Shown piece by piece: positions 1 through 5,712 of a stretch of 5,712 bases of DNA. This stretch comes from Clostridia bacterium. Lineage in GTDB: Bacteria > Bacillota_A > Clostridia > Lachnospirales > Cellulosilyticaceae. The stretch's first letter is position 1. Each line of letters starts with the position of its first letter. The notes beneath the pieces were generated by a model. That model was not told where the DNA came from. It made no database searches and worked only from the letters and a program-made list of their open reading frames with translations. The translations under genes were made by a program, and so were the position numbers. Location: NCBI GenBank assembly GCA_029239935.1, contig JARBTY010000193.1:1-5712 (forward strand), read 5' to 3'.

Positions 1-17
1 TAATATAATATAATATA
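1..17. repeat. AT-only tandem pentamer repeat (TAATA x3)
   Basis: Three consecutive copies of TAATA plus two bases form a short AT-only tract at the window edge. It contains overlapping TATAAT words that look like -10 boxes, but no -35 partner can be judged because the window starts here. It may be part of a promoter region or a simple low-complexity spacer. Confidence 0.5.
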
Positions 18-67
18 AATAAAATAGAAAGTTTTGGATATTACACTTAGATGTTAAAATACATACC

Positions 68-72
68 GGAGG
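68..72 (+). promoter_or_regulatory. Ribosome binding site of the small membrane peptide
   Basis: GGAGG sits 8 bases before the GTG at 81. In an otherwise A/T-dominated stretch this is a strong Shine-Dalgarno match, and it supports GTG as the true start rather than the internal ATG codons at residues 5, 7 and 11, which have no such site. Confidence 0.6.
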
Positions 73-80
73 CGTAGATA

Positions 81-233
81 GTGGAAAAGAAAATGAAAAT
101 GAAAAAGATAATGGAAAAGATAATTGAGAAAATAAAAGCAATCATCGCGATAGTTGTTGTTATAGCTATCGTTATTCTAATCATTAGTGGTCTACTATAT
201 TTAAAGGGGATCATTTTTAAATTGAATGCCTAA
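81..233 (+). CDS. Small cationic single-pass membrane peptide, 50 aa, unknown function
   Basis: This open frame starts with GTG and ends at TAA. A perfect GGAGG (68-72) lies 8 bases before the start, which is the main reason to believe it is translated. The first 19 residues are extremely lysine-rich (several KK, KMK and EK runs) and would form a charged amphipathic segment. Residues about 20-41 are almost purely Ile, Val, Leu and Ala and form one transmembrane helix, followed by a short tail (KGIIFKLNA). Such a layout fits a small membrane protein, a type I toxin-like peptide, or a small regulator of a membrane complex; nothing visible decides between them. I recognise no family. A structured region follows its stop codon. 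A spurious frame in AT-rich DNA is possible, but the ribosome binding site and clean helix argue against that. Confidence 0.55.
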   Translation: MEKKMKMKKIMEKIIEKIKAIIAIVVVIAIVILIISGLLYLKGIIFKLNA

Positions 234-256
234 AAATGTTTTTAACCTATAAGTAA

Positions 257-397
257 GGCATGAATCCTAATGACTCATCTTCCCAGTGTTTGGGTTATAG
301 TAGAGTGCCGTAAAGAGGGAGGGCATCTGATTCCTTTAGCCCACGTCTTTTTGAAAACTCAAAGCTCCCAGCTCTAATGCGGAACTTAAAAAGATGC
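257..397 (+). ncRNA. Candidate structured RNA or regulatory element, family not recognised
   Basis: This gene-free stretch has nested complementarity by eye. The main stem pairs 308-312 with 378-382 (one T-G wobble), 314-316 with 373-375 and 317-321 with 365-369, leaving bulges at 313, 370-372 and 376-377. It encloses two small hairpins (322-324 with 339-341; 347-350 with 361-364), so the whole resembles a three-way junction. Upstream, 273-276 pairs with 303-306 around an inner hairpin (282-285 with 291-294), and 257-259 can pair with 307-309, which competes with the base of the main stem. A 6-base match of 323-328 with 392-397 offers another alternative fold or pseudoknot. The wobble pair favours the plus strand slightly. 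I looked for signatures of TPP, SAM, FMN, cobalamin, lysine, purine, c-di-GMP, T-box, SRP, RNase P and 6S RNAs and found none convincing. It could equally be a short non-autonomous repeat element. Confidence 0.35.
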
Positions 398-423
398 TGT
401 AAGTAGCAAAAAAACTATGCATG

Positions 424-453
424 TTGACTATTCTATTTAATAACAGGTATACT
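424..453 (+). promoter_or_regulatory. Sigma-A-type promoter of the membrane protein/regulator operon
   Basis: The -35 box TTGACT (424-429, 5 of 6 to consensus) and the -10 box TATACT (448-453, 5 of 6) are separated by 18 bases. Transcription would start near 460 and give a leader of about 20 bases, just long enough for the ribosome binding site. The -10 box lies inside a small dyad, ACAG (443-446) and CTGT (452-455), which could be part of an operator, although four-base arms are weak evidence. Because this promoter lies downstream of the structured region at 257-397, that region is not needed as its leader. Confidence 0.7.
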
Positions 454-479
454 GTAAAAAGATTACATAGGAGGTTAAC

Positions 480-1166
480 ATGAACTTAAAAAGATTATTT
501 GCCCTGTTTTTGGGGATATTATTATATGCGTTTGGAATTGTTTTATCTATCGAGGCCAATCTTGGTATTGCGCCGTGGGATGCATTTCATCAAGGTATTT
601 CCACTCTAACAGGTATAACAATGGGGCAGGCAGGTATTGGAGTGGGGATCTTGATTCTCATCTTTAATTATTGGCTGAAAGAAAAAATTGGTCTTGGTAC
701 CATCGTTAATATATTGGGGATAGGATTGATGATTGATTTTCTGCTCTATCTGGACATCATACCAACGATGCATTCGTTAGTTGGAGGGATTACGGCCATT
801 GTAGTAAGTATGTTTGTCATTGCTTTTGGCAGTTATTTCTATATTGGGTCAGGATATGGCATAGGACCTAGAGATGGGCTGATGGTAGGTTTAGTTAAAA
901 AAACAAATAAAAAAGTAGGGTTTATTCGAGGCGTTATTGAACTATCTGTTCTTGTGATTGGCGTTGTTTTGGGTGGTAAAATAGGGATTGGTACAGTGAT
1001 TCTTGGCATTGGTATAGGTCCTATTGTACAGCTGACCTTTAAGTTTTTGAACTTTGATGTAAGCACCATTAAGCACCAATATCTTTTTGAAAGAAACACA
1101 CAAGTACCTGTAGAAAAGGAAGAACCCTGCAAAACGGTGCACGAAATGTCGGATGGACTCATTTAA
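480..1166 (+). CDS. YczE/YitT-type six-helix integral membrane protein
   Basis: This 228-residue, highly hydrophobic protein matches the YczE-like family of predicted membrane proteins (COG2364 type), whose biochemical role is not established; some members are implicated in export or assembly of small molecules. Helices are visible at about 5-24, 50-66, 72-91, 101-122, 148-165 and 169-190, followed by a hydrophilic tail of about 35 residues. The two halves are related: N-L-G-I-A-P-W-D-A (27-35) mirrors G-Y-G-I-G-P-R-D-G (125-133), and [12 protein letters not shown] (71-82) mirrors [10 protein letters not shown] (169-178). This indicates an ancient 3+3 helix duplication. AGGAGG (469-474) lies 5 bases before the ATG, and a promoter lies just upstream. 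The AraC-type regulator follows 37 bases after the stop with no terminator between, so the two are probably cotranscribed. Family call is confident; function is unknown. Confidence 0.85.
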   Translation: MNLKRLFALFLGILLYAFGIVLSIEANLGIAPWDAFHQGISTLTGITMGQAGIGVGILILIFNYWLKEKIGLGTIVNILGIGLMIDFLLYLDIIPTMHSLVGGITAIVVSMFVIAFGSYFYIGSGYGIGPRDGLMVGLVKKTNKKVGFIRGVIELSVLVIGVVLGGKIGIGTVILGIGIGPIVQLTFKFLNFDVSTIKHQYLFERNTQVPVEKEEPCKTVHEMSDGLI

Positions 1167-1188
1167 GGCCTGCTATGCTATAGATAGA

Positions 1189-1195
1189 AGGGAGG
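1189..1195 (+). promoter_or_regulatory. Ribosome binding site fixing the start of the AraC-type regulator
   Basis: AGGGAGG lies 8 bases before the ATG at 1204. The earlier in-frame ATG at 1153 would overlap the upstream gene by 14 bases and has no purine-rich site in front of it, so translation from 1204 is much more likely. The resulting N-terminus ([18 protein letters not shown]) is also typical of this regulator family. Confidence 0.8.
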
Positions 1196-1203
1196 TCATA
1201 CAA

Positions 1204-2076
1204 ATGGATTTGATTAAACAAATGAATGATGCATTGGGTTATATTGAAGAAAATCTTACAGAGGATATTGATTTTAAAGAAGTGGCTAGAAGGGCAGTGT
1301 GTTCGCAGTATCATTTTAAAAGGATGTTTTCTTTTTTATCAGGAATTACCTTATCAGAATATATCCGCCGCAGACGACTTACTTTAGCAGCTTTGGAACT
1401 TGGTAACAGTCCGTTAAGGATTATTGATATTGCTGTAAAATACGGTTATAGTTCGGCGGATGCTTTCACCAGAGCTTTTCAGCAGCTTCATGGCATAACA
1501 CCCTCAGAAGCTAGATCAAATGTTCATTCACTAAAAGCTTATTCTAAGATGACCTTTCAGTTATCTATTAAAGGAGGCAATGAAATGAACTATCGTATTG
1601 TAGAAAAAGAAGCGTTTTGTATAGTAGGGATTAAAAAAAGAGTTCCTATTGTTTTTGAGGGAGCTAATCCGGCGATTGACGGGATGTGGAAAAGTTTGAA
1701 TATGGAGATGATCAATCAATTTAAGGTACTTTCAAACATTGAACCACAGGGACTGATTAGTGCATCTGCAAACTTCTCAGAAGGAAGAATGGAAGAAAAG
1801 GGGGAACTTGACCATTATATAGGCGCAGCAACAACTAAAGAGTGCCCAGTGGGGTTAGCACAGCTTGAGGTACCAGCTTCAACATGGGCTGTGTTTGAAG
1901 CAGTTGGACCTTTTCCAAGTACACTTCAAAATATATGGGGACGTATTTATTCCGAATGGTTTCCCTCATCAAGTTATGAGCAGGCAGAAGGACCAGAAAT
2001 TTTATGGAATGAAAGTAAAGATACAACTTCACCAAATTTCAAGAGTGAAATATGGATACCTGTTTTAAAAAGGTAA
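1204..2076 (+). CDS. AraC-family transcriptional regulator with GyrI-like effector-binding domain
   Basis: This 290-residue cytoplasmic DNA-binding protein has the AraC domain at its N-terminus. The first helix-turn-helix spans about residues 23-47 ([20 protein letters not shown]). The second spans about 72-104 and carries the family hallmark I-A-x-x-x-G-Y-x-S-x-x-x-F-x-R-A-F followed by G-x-T-P-S-E-A-R. After a linker (about 105-127), residues 128-290 form a GyrI-like/BmrR-type small-molecule binding domain, recognisable from M-N-Y-R-I-V-E-K at its start and the late G-P-E-I motif. In this family the C-terminal domain binds hydrophobic or cationic ligands and modulates DNA binding; the ligand here cannot be read from sequence. 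The usual G-P-E-I-E-x-Y pattern reads G-P-E-I-L-W-N here, so the pocket may differ. It lies 37 bases after the membrane protein gene and ahead of a terminator, suggesting it regulates its own operon. Confidence 0.9.
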   Translation: MDLIKQMNDALGYIEENLTEDIDFKEVARRAVCSQYHFKRMFSFLSGITLSEYIRRRRLTLAALELGNSPLRIIDIAVKYGYSSADAFTRAFQQLHGITPSEARSNVHSLKAYSKMTFQLSIKGGNEMNYRIVEKEAFCIVGIKKRVPIVFEGANPAIDGMWKSLNMEMINQFKVLSNIEPQGLISASANFSEGRMEEKGELDHYIGAATTKECPVGLAQLEVPASTWAVFEAVGPFPSTLQNIWGRIYSEWFPSSSYEQAEGPEILWNESKDTTSPNFKSEIWIPVLKR

Positions 2077-2091
2077 AATAGGGACACATAT

Positions 2092-2128
2092 AAAAGAGCT
2101 GTACAGGGCATCCTGTATGGCTTCTTTT
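2092..2128 (+). terminator. Rho-independent terminator after the AraC-type regulator
   Basis: A long stem pairs AAAAGAGCTGTACAGG (2092-2107) with the segment 2112-2128 across a GCAT loop (2108-2111). The inner ACAGG/CCTGT core is perfect, two G-T wobbles and one bulged T occur further out, and the 3' arm ends in TTCTTTT. It lies 15 bases after the regulator's stop codon. Because the 5' arm begins with AAAAG, it could also stop transcription weakly on the opposite strand. It separates the regulator operon from the carbohydrate operon. Confidence 0.85.
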
Positions 2129-2280
2129 CATGTTTATAGCGGCCTATCTTCTTTTGAATCCCATCGGAAATCATACATCATTAGGTAAGATATTGGATAT
2201 ACCTCAGCAGATATTCATATTAAACTGACAGAAAAAGACAGTATAGACTTAATCTAAATGATGGAAAGAAGTGAGAATAG
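2129..2280. promoter_or_regulatory. Spacer upstream of the glycoside hydrolase, with a 21-base-period repeat
   Basis: This short region between the terminator and the hydrolase gene must carry that operon's promoter, but I find only weak candidates: TTGGAT (2193-2198) with CATATT (2216-2221), 17 bases apart; and CTGACA (2225-2230) with TAATCT (2250-2255), 19 bases apart. AGATATT occurs at 2188-2194 and again at 2209-2215, exactly 21 bases apart, each followed after one or two bases by ATAT. Two-turn spacing of direct half-sites is typical of AraC-type activators. No catabolite-response element is evident. Confidence 0.3.
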
Positions 2281-5200
2281 ATGTTATATCCTAAAAATAA
2301 AGAAGCGGTACTAGATCATCAGCTGTTTCTAAACCCTACTAAAGAATACAGGGGTGTTCCGTTTTGGGCGTGGAATACTAAGATGACTGAGGAACATGTG
2401 GATAATACCTTGTCAGAATTAAAAGAGATGGGGATGGGGGGAGCGTTTATTCATTGCAGAACGGGAATGGATCTGCCTTATTTAAAGAAAGAGTTTATGG
2501 ACCTGATAAAATATGCCCATCAAAAGGCAGTGGATTATGAGTTGTTAACGTGGCTATATGATGAGGATCGATGGCCTTCTGGTTTTGCTGGAGGGTTAGT
2601 GACTAAAGAAGAAAAATACCGTATGAGATTTTTAGTTTTTTCTCCCACTGCACTAACGGAAAACCAACCTTCAAATGAAGTTGTCATGGAAGCATCAGCT
2701 AAAGCTGTGTTAAGTGGTAAACGTAAATTTTTGGCTAAATATGCGGTGAAATTAAACGGAGGTTTCTTAGAGCACTATAGGATTTTGGGAAAAGGAGAGA
2801 TAGTGCCTGAAGGGTATGAAGAGTGGTTTGCCTATCTTGAAATATCAGGTAACAGTGCATGGTTTAATAATGAGTCTTATGTCAATACACTGGATGAAAA
2901 AGCGGTTAAAAGATTCATTGAAGAGACCCATGAAGTTTATTATAAAGCTTTTGGAGAACATTTTGGCAAAACAATGCCGGCTATTTTTACAGATGAACCC
3001 CAGTTTTCCTTTAAAACAGTGTTAGGTTATGCCAACGAAAAAGAAGCACAGACCATCCCTTATACTGATGATTTTGAAGCGACCTACCAGGAGGCTTATG
3101 GTGAAAGTTTTTTAGAGCATTTGCCGGAGATATTTTGGGAGTTACCTAATGGACAGATATCTGTGAATAGGTATTATTACCATGACCATGTATGCGAACG
3201 CTTTACAAGGGCTTTTGCAGACCAAGTTGGTAAGTGGTGCAAAGAGCATCATATTATGCTGACAGGGCATATGATGAGGGAGCCTTTTTTGGAGTGGCAG
3301 ACGATGGCGCTGGGGGAGGCTATGCGTTCCTATAGAGCCTTCGATATGCCAGGGATTGATATGCTCTGTGACCGCAGGGAACTGACCACGGCTAAACAGG
3401 CCCAAAGTGCTGTGCACCAATATGATTGCCCTGGAATGATGAGCGAGATGTACGGAGTGACCAACTGGGACTTCGACTTTAGGGGTCATAAATTAGCAGG
3501 GGACTGGCAGGCTGCGTTGGGGGTGACTCTTAGGGTACATCATTTGACATGGACCTCTATGAAAGGCGAAGCTAAAAGGGATTATCCGGCACCTATCGGT
3601 TATCAGTCCTGCTGGTACAAAGCGTACAGCTTTATAGAAAACTATTTTGCAAGGTTAAATACAGCCCTTACCCGTGGCAAGGCGGAAGTCAAGATAGGGG
3701 TGATTCACCCTATTGAATCCTATTGGCTTTTTTGGGGAACACGGGAACATACAGAGGGTATACGCAAAGGGATGGATGAGCATTTTGTACAATTGGTCAA
3801 ATGGCTGGTGTATGGACTTATGGACTTTGATTTTATATCTGAAGCGCTTCTGGAAAGTGACAGTCGTCACTGTAGTCGAGATGGAGGGTTTAAAGTGGGA
3901 GCTATGACTTATGATGTTATAGTTGTACCTGATTGTGTGACTTTAAGAAGCAATACTTTAAAGAGGCTACAGGATTTTGTAAATCAAGGAGGGAAGGTGA
4001 TTTTTGCAGGTAACATCCCAGCCTATATCGATGCCAAGCCCAGCGAGGATATAAAGGAACTGGCAGGAAAATGTGTGTGTATTGGATTTAACGAAAATGA
4101 TATACTCTCCTGCCTGATGCCGTACCGCAGTATTGATATCCGCAATCAAGAGGGGAAAAGAACAGATAATCTTGTTTACCAGATGAGAAAAGATGGTGAA
4201 GGGAAATGGCTATTTATCGCCCACAGTGAAAAACCTTTGAACCCTGATATGCCTAGTCGAGAGGTCTTAAGCATTGCGATAGAAGGCTTGTGGGAAGTCA
4301 CAAGATATGACCCATTAGACGGCAAGATCACCCAAGCTGAGTGTAGATATGAAAAAGGAAAAACCTATTTGAAACAAGAAGTTTATGACCATGACTCACT
4401 GCTTTATTATTTGAATAAAAGTCAAGAAAAAGAAATTTACCTCCGAAAAGAAGAAAAAGTAGGTGACACAACATATAAAAAAGACGCGGAGATCAAAGAG
4501 GCAACTTTAGCTGTATATCCTGATAAGGTACCGGTGGTGTTAGCAGAGCCAAATGTATTGATCTTGGATATGGCCGAGTATCGCCTAAACGATGAAGCGT
4601 GGCAACCCAAAGAAGAAATCCTAAGACTTGATAACTTGCTGCGTCAAAGGATAGGGTTTCCCCTAAGAACAGAGGCCTTTGCACAGCCTTGGGTAGATTC
4701 CAAAAAAGAAACGGTTCATCATATACTGACGTTACGCTTTTATATTCAGGCAGAATACAGTGCCCATCAGTCTCTTTTGGCGCTAGAAAATGCAGAGGAA
4801 ACAACGATTATTTTAAATGGCATAGCCGTACCGTCTCAGGTAACTGGGTGGTATACAGACCGAGATATACATACGGTTAAACTGCCGGATTTAAAGGAAG
4901 GTGAGAATGTTCTGGAAGTAACGATGCCTTACTATTCTAAGTTTAATGTTGAATATATGTATTTATTAGGTGACTTTGGAGTTGTTGCGGCAGGGAAAAC
5001 AGCAAGGATTACAAAACCTGTTAGAGAACTGGCCTTTGGGGACATCTGTATGCAAGGACTTCCTTTTTATGGGGGAAATATCAGTTATAAAATACCTTTT
5101 TACGCTTCGGCGGGGGAGTTGTTTTTAGAGGCCACTCAGTTTAGGTGTCCGGTTATTAAGGCTGCTATAGATGGAGAAGACAAGGGTTATATTGCCTTTT

Positions 5201-5430
5201 CACCCTATCAGCTGGAGCTTGGTAAAATAGATGAAGGTATGCATGAGGTAACCCTTACGGCCTATGGCAATCGCATCAATACCTTTGGACCTATTCACAA
5301 TTGTAACCGCAGAGAGCAGTGGATTGGACCCGATGCATGGAGGAGTACCGGCAGTGCATGGGCTTATGAATACCAGCTAAAACCAAGTGGCATATTAATA
5401 AGTCCAATTCTAAAGGTTATCAAAGATTAA
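2281..5430 (+). CDS. GH106-like glycoside hydrolase (alpha-L-rhamnosidase-related), cytoplasmic
   Basis: This 1049-residue protein belongs to the large GH106-related family often annotated as alpha-L-rhamnosidase or 'glycosyl hydrolase'. The N-terminal barrel carries its signature blocks: G-V-P-F-W-A-W-N (25-32), G-A-F-I-H-C-R-T-G and W-L-Y-D-E-D-R-W-P-S-G (91-101). Conserved acidic positions are E239 in F-T-D-E-P, E334 in G-H-M-M-R-E-P and E389 in M-S-E-M-Y-G. E239 and E389 are my candidates for the catalytic pair, by analogy with the two catalytic glutamates of GH106; this is inference. Residues about 470-600 look like a Rossmann/GATase-like segment (K-I-G-V-I-H-P to K-V-I-F-A-G-N-I-P). Residues 812-900 resemble a jelly-roll sugar-binding domain. 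The end has the family's N-T-F-G-P-I-H-N (1000-1007) and W-I-G-P-D-A-W (1014-1020) motifs. There is no signal peptide, so it probably acts on imported oligosaccharides. A stop codon directly precedes the ATG, fixing the start; the ribosome binding site (AAGTGAG, 2269-2275) is mediocre. Substrate is unproven. Confidence 0.85.
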   Translation: MLYPKNKEAVLDHQLFLNPTKEYRGVPFWAWNTKMTEEHVDNTLSELKEMGMGGAFIHCRTGMDLPYLKKEFMDLIKYAHQKAVDYELLTWLYDEDRWPSGFAGGLVTKEEKYRMRFLVFSPTALTENQPSNEVVMEASAKAVLSGKRKFLAKYAVKLNGGFLEHYRILGKGEIVPEGYEEWFAYLEISGNSAWFNNESYVNTLDEKAVKRFIEETHEVYYKAFGEHFGKTMPAIFTDEPQFSFKTVLGYANEKEAQTIPYTDDFEATYQEAYGESFLEHLPEIFWELPNGQISVNRYYYHDHVCERFTRAFADQVGKWCKEHHIMLTGHMMREPFLEWQTMALGEAMRSYRAFDMPGIDMLCDRRELTTAKQAQSAVHQYDCPGMMSEMYGVTNWDFDFRGHKLAGDWQAALGVTLRVHHLTWTSMKGEAKRDYPAPIGYQSCWYKAYSFIENYFARLNTALTRGKAEVKIGVIHPIESYWLFWGTREHTEGIRKGMDEHFVQLVKWLVYGLMDFDFISEALLESDSRHCSRDGGFKVGAMTYDVIVVPDCVTLRSNTLKRLQDFVNQGGKVIFAGNIPAYIDAKPSEDIKELAGKCVCIGFNENDILSCLMPYRSIDIRNQEGKRTDNLVYQMRKDGEGKWLFIAHSEKPLNPDMPSREVLSIAIEGLWEVTRYDPLDGKITQAECRYEKGKTYLKQEVYDHDSLLYYLNKSQEKEIYLRKEEKVGDTTYKKDAEIKEATLAVYPDKVPVVLAEPNVLILDMAEYRLNDEAWQPKEEILRLDNLLRQRIGFPLRTEAFAQPWVDSKKETVHHILTLRFYIQAEYSAHQSLLALENAEETTIILNGIAVPSQVTGWYTDRDIHTVKLPDLKEGENVLEVTMPYYSKFNVEYMYLLGDFGVVAAGKTARITKPVRELAFGDICMQGLPFYGGNISYKIPFYASAGELFLEATQFRCPVIKAAIDGEDKGYIAFSPYQLELGKIDEGMHEVTLTAYGNRINTFGPIHNCNRREQWIGPDAWRSTGSAWAYEYQLKPSGILISPILKVIKD

Positions 5431-5438
5431 GCAGGAAT

Positions 5439-5445
5439 AGGGAGG
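5439..5445 (+). promoter_or_regulatory. Ribosome binding site of the heparinase II/III-family gene
   Basis: AGGGAGG lies 3 bases before an ATG at 5449 and 6 bases before a second ATG at 5452. The 3-base spacing is too short for efficient initiation, so 5452 is preferred. The site is far stronger than that of the hydrolase upstream, so the second protein may be made at a higher rate from the same message. Confidence 0.7.
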
Positions 5446-5451
5446 ATAATG

Positions 5452-5712
5452 ATGATACAGTTTTCAGAAGCAGAGGTCAAGAGGCTAAGAGCTAAGGCGA
5501 AAAAAGAGCCTTATGTCATAGCACTACTACAAGAACAGAGTAAACACATCTTCAAGAACCCCATTATTATTCCAGATAAGGGAATTGCCAACTGGGGCTT
5601 GTACTATTACTGCAAAAAATGCTCTGTTGCATTAAGCTTCGACAGGCAGCAGCCTTTCAGTCATGTGTGCCCCAGCTGCAACACGGTCTATACGGGAGAG
5701 CCTTTTGACAGT
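5452..5712 (+). CDS. Heparinase II/III-family protein, N-terminal part only (cut by window end)
   Basis: The frame stays open to the last base, giving 87 residues of what is normally a protein of 600 or more. The visible part is the N-terminal segment typical of many heparinase II/III-family proteins: an amphipathic start (FSEAEVKRLRAKAKKEP), then N-W-G-L-Y-Y-Y-C-K-K-C and H-V-C-P-S-C with T-G-E-P-F-D. Cysteines 54, 57, 73 and 76 form a C-x2-C...C-x2-C zinc-ribbon-like knuckle seen in this family. The catalytic alpha/alpha-toroid and beta-sandwich would lie beyond the window. Family members are polysaccharide or oligosaccharide lyases that cleave uronic-acid linkages by beta-elimination. No signal peptide is present, so it should be cytoplasmic. 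It starts 21 bases after the hydrolase stop, so the two are almost certainly cotranscribed. The alternative start at 5449 would add one methionine. Family call rests on the knuckle region alone. Confidence 0.7.
   Translation, partial: MIQFSEAEVKRLRAKAKKEPYVIALLQEQSKHIFKNPIIIPDKGIANWGLYYYCKKCSVALSFDRQQPFSHVCPSCNTVYTGEPFDS

Noticed and set aside
33..60. Promoter for the small peptide (TTGGAT with TAAAAT)
   Set aside because: The spacing is only 15 bases, the -35 match is poor, and the start site would fall next to the ribosome binding site. It is too weak to call.
257..397. Known riboswitch, T-box, 6S, SRP or RNase P RNA
   Set aside because: The sequence A-T-C-C-T-A-A-T-G-A (263-272) resembles the first joining segment of purine riboswitches, but the following loops and stems do not match. 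No conserved core of the other families was found by eye.
396..418. Rho-independent terminator at GCT...AGC followed by a run of A
   Set aside because: The stem is only three base pairs and the 3' tail on the plus strand is A-rich rather than T-rich. On the minus strand it remains far too weak.
839..1162. 107-codon open frame on the minus strand
   Set aside because: It lies entirely opposite the membrane protein gene, has a low-complexity Pro/Thr/Ile composition created by the complement of Gly/Val codons, and has no credible ribosome binding site.
1153..1203. Earlier ATG (1153) as the start of the AraC-type regulator
   Set aside because: It overlaps the upstream gene, lacks a ribosome binding site and would add 17 residues not typical of the family, whereas the ATG at 1204 has an ideal AGGGAGG.
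2130..2228. 32-codon frame starting at ATG 2130, and a neighbouring frame ending at 2257 (D-I-G-Y-T-S-A-D-I-H...), as a gene remnant
   Set aside because: The start lies right after the terminator stem with no ribosome binding site, and neither fragment matches a family I know. A decayed gene cannot be excluded, but the evidence is too thin to annotate one.
3142..3489. 115-codon open frame on the minus strand
   Set aside because: It is fully antisense to a conserved part of the glycoside hydrolase and shows no recognisable protein pattern.
1..5712. tRNA genes, CRISPR arrays, transposase genes and prophage or defence genes
   Set aside because: No cloverleaf with a T-loop motif, no regularly spaced repeats, and no transposase-, nuclease- or phage-like protein were visible on either strand.

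Overview
The window reads as an AT-rich Clostridia-type Firmicutes chromosome, possibly Lachnospiraceae-like. This rests on strong AGGAGG-type ribosome binding sites, short intergenic gaps, a Lys/Ile-rich proteome and the gene families present. No gene pins down the genus.

Layout. Bases 1-233 hold an AT-rich pentamer repeat and a small open frame (81-233, GTG start, very good ribosome binding site) for a 50-residue cationic single-pass membrane peptide of unknown role. Bases 234-423 have no protein gene but fold on paper into a branched RNA-like structure (about 257-397), which I could not assign to a known family. A sigma-A-type promoter (424-453) then leads into a probable two-gene operon: a six-helix YczE/YitT-type membrane protein (480-1166) and an AraC-type regulator with a GyrI-like effector-binding domain (1204-2076). 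The operon ends at a strong hairpin terminator (2092-2128).

After a roughly 150-base spacer comes a second, carbohydrate-related operon. It has a 1049-residue GH106-like glycoside hydrolase (2281-5430) and, 21 bases later, the start of a heparinase II/III-family protein that runs off the window (5452-5712). Neither shows a signal peptide, so both probably work in the cytoplasm on oligosaccharides that have already been imported. A rhamnosidase-like hydrolase beside a heparinase-like lyase points to a uronic-acid-containing glycan, perhaps with rhamnose or another deoxysugar. The substrate is inference only.

The AraC/GyrI protein is most simply paired with the membrane protein upstream. It could also act on the carbohydrate operon, since a short direct repeat with 21-base periodicity lies upstream of the hydrolase. 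The least explained parts are the structured region at 257-397, the small membrane peptide before it, and a 14-base exact repeat shared between that region and the start of the membrane-protein gene. None is established as a new system.
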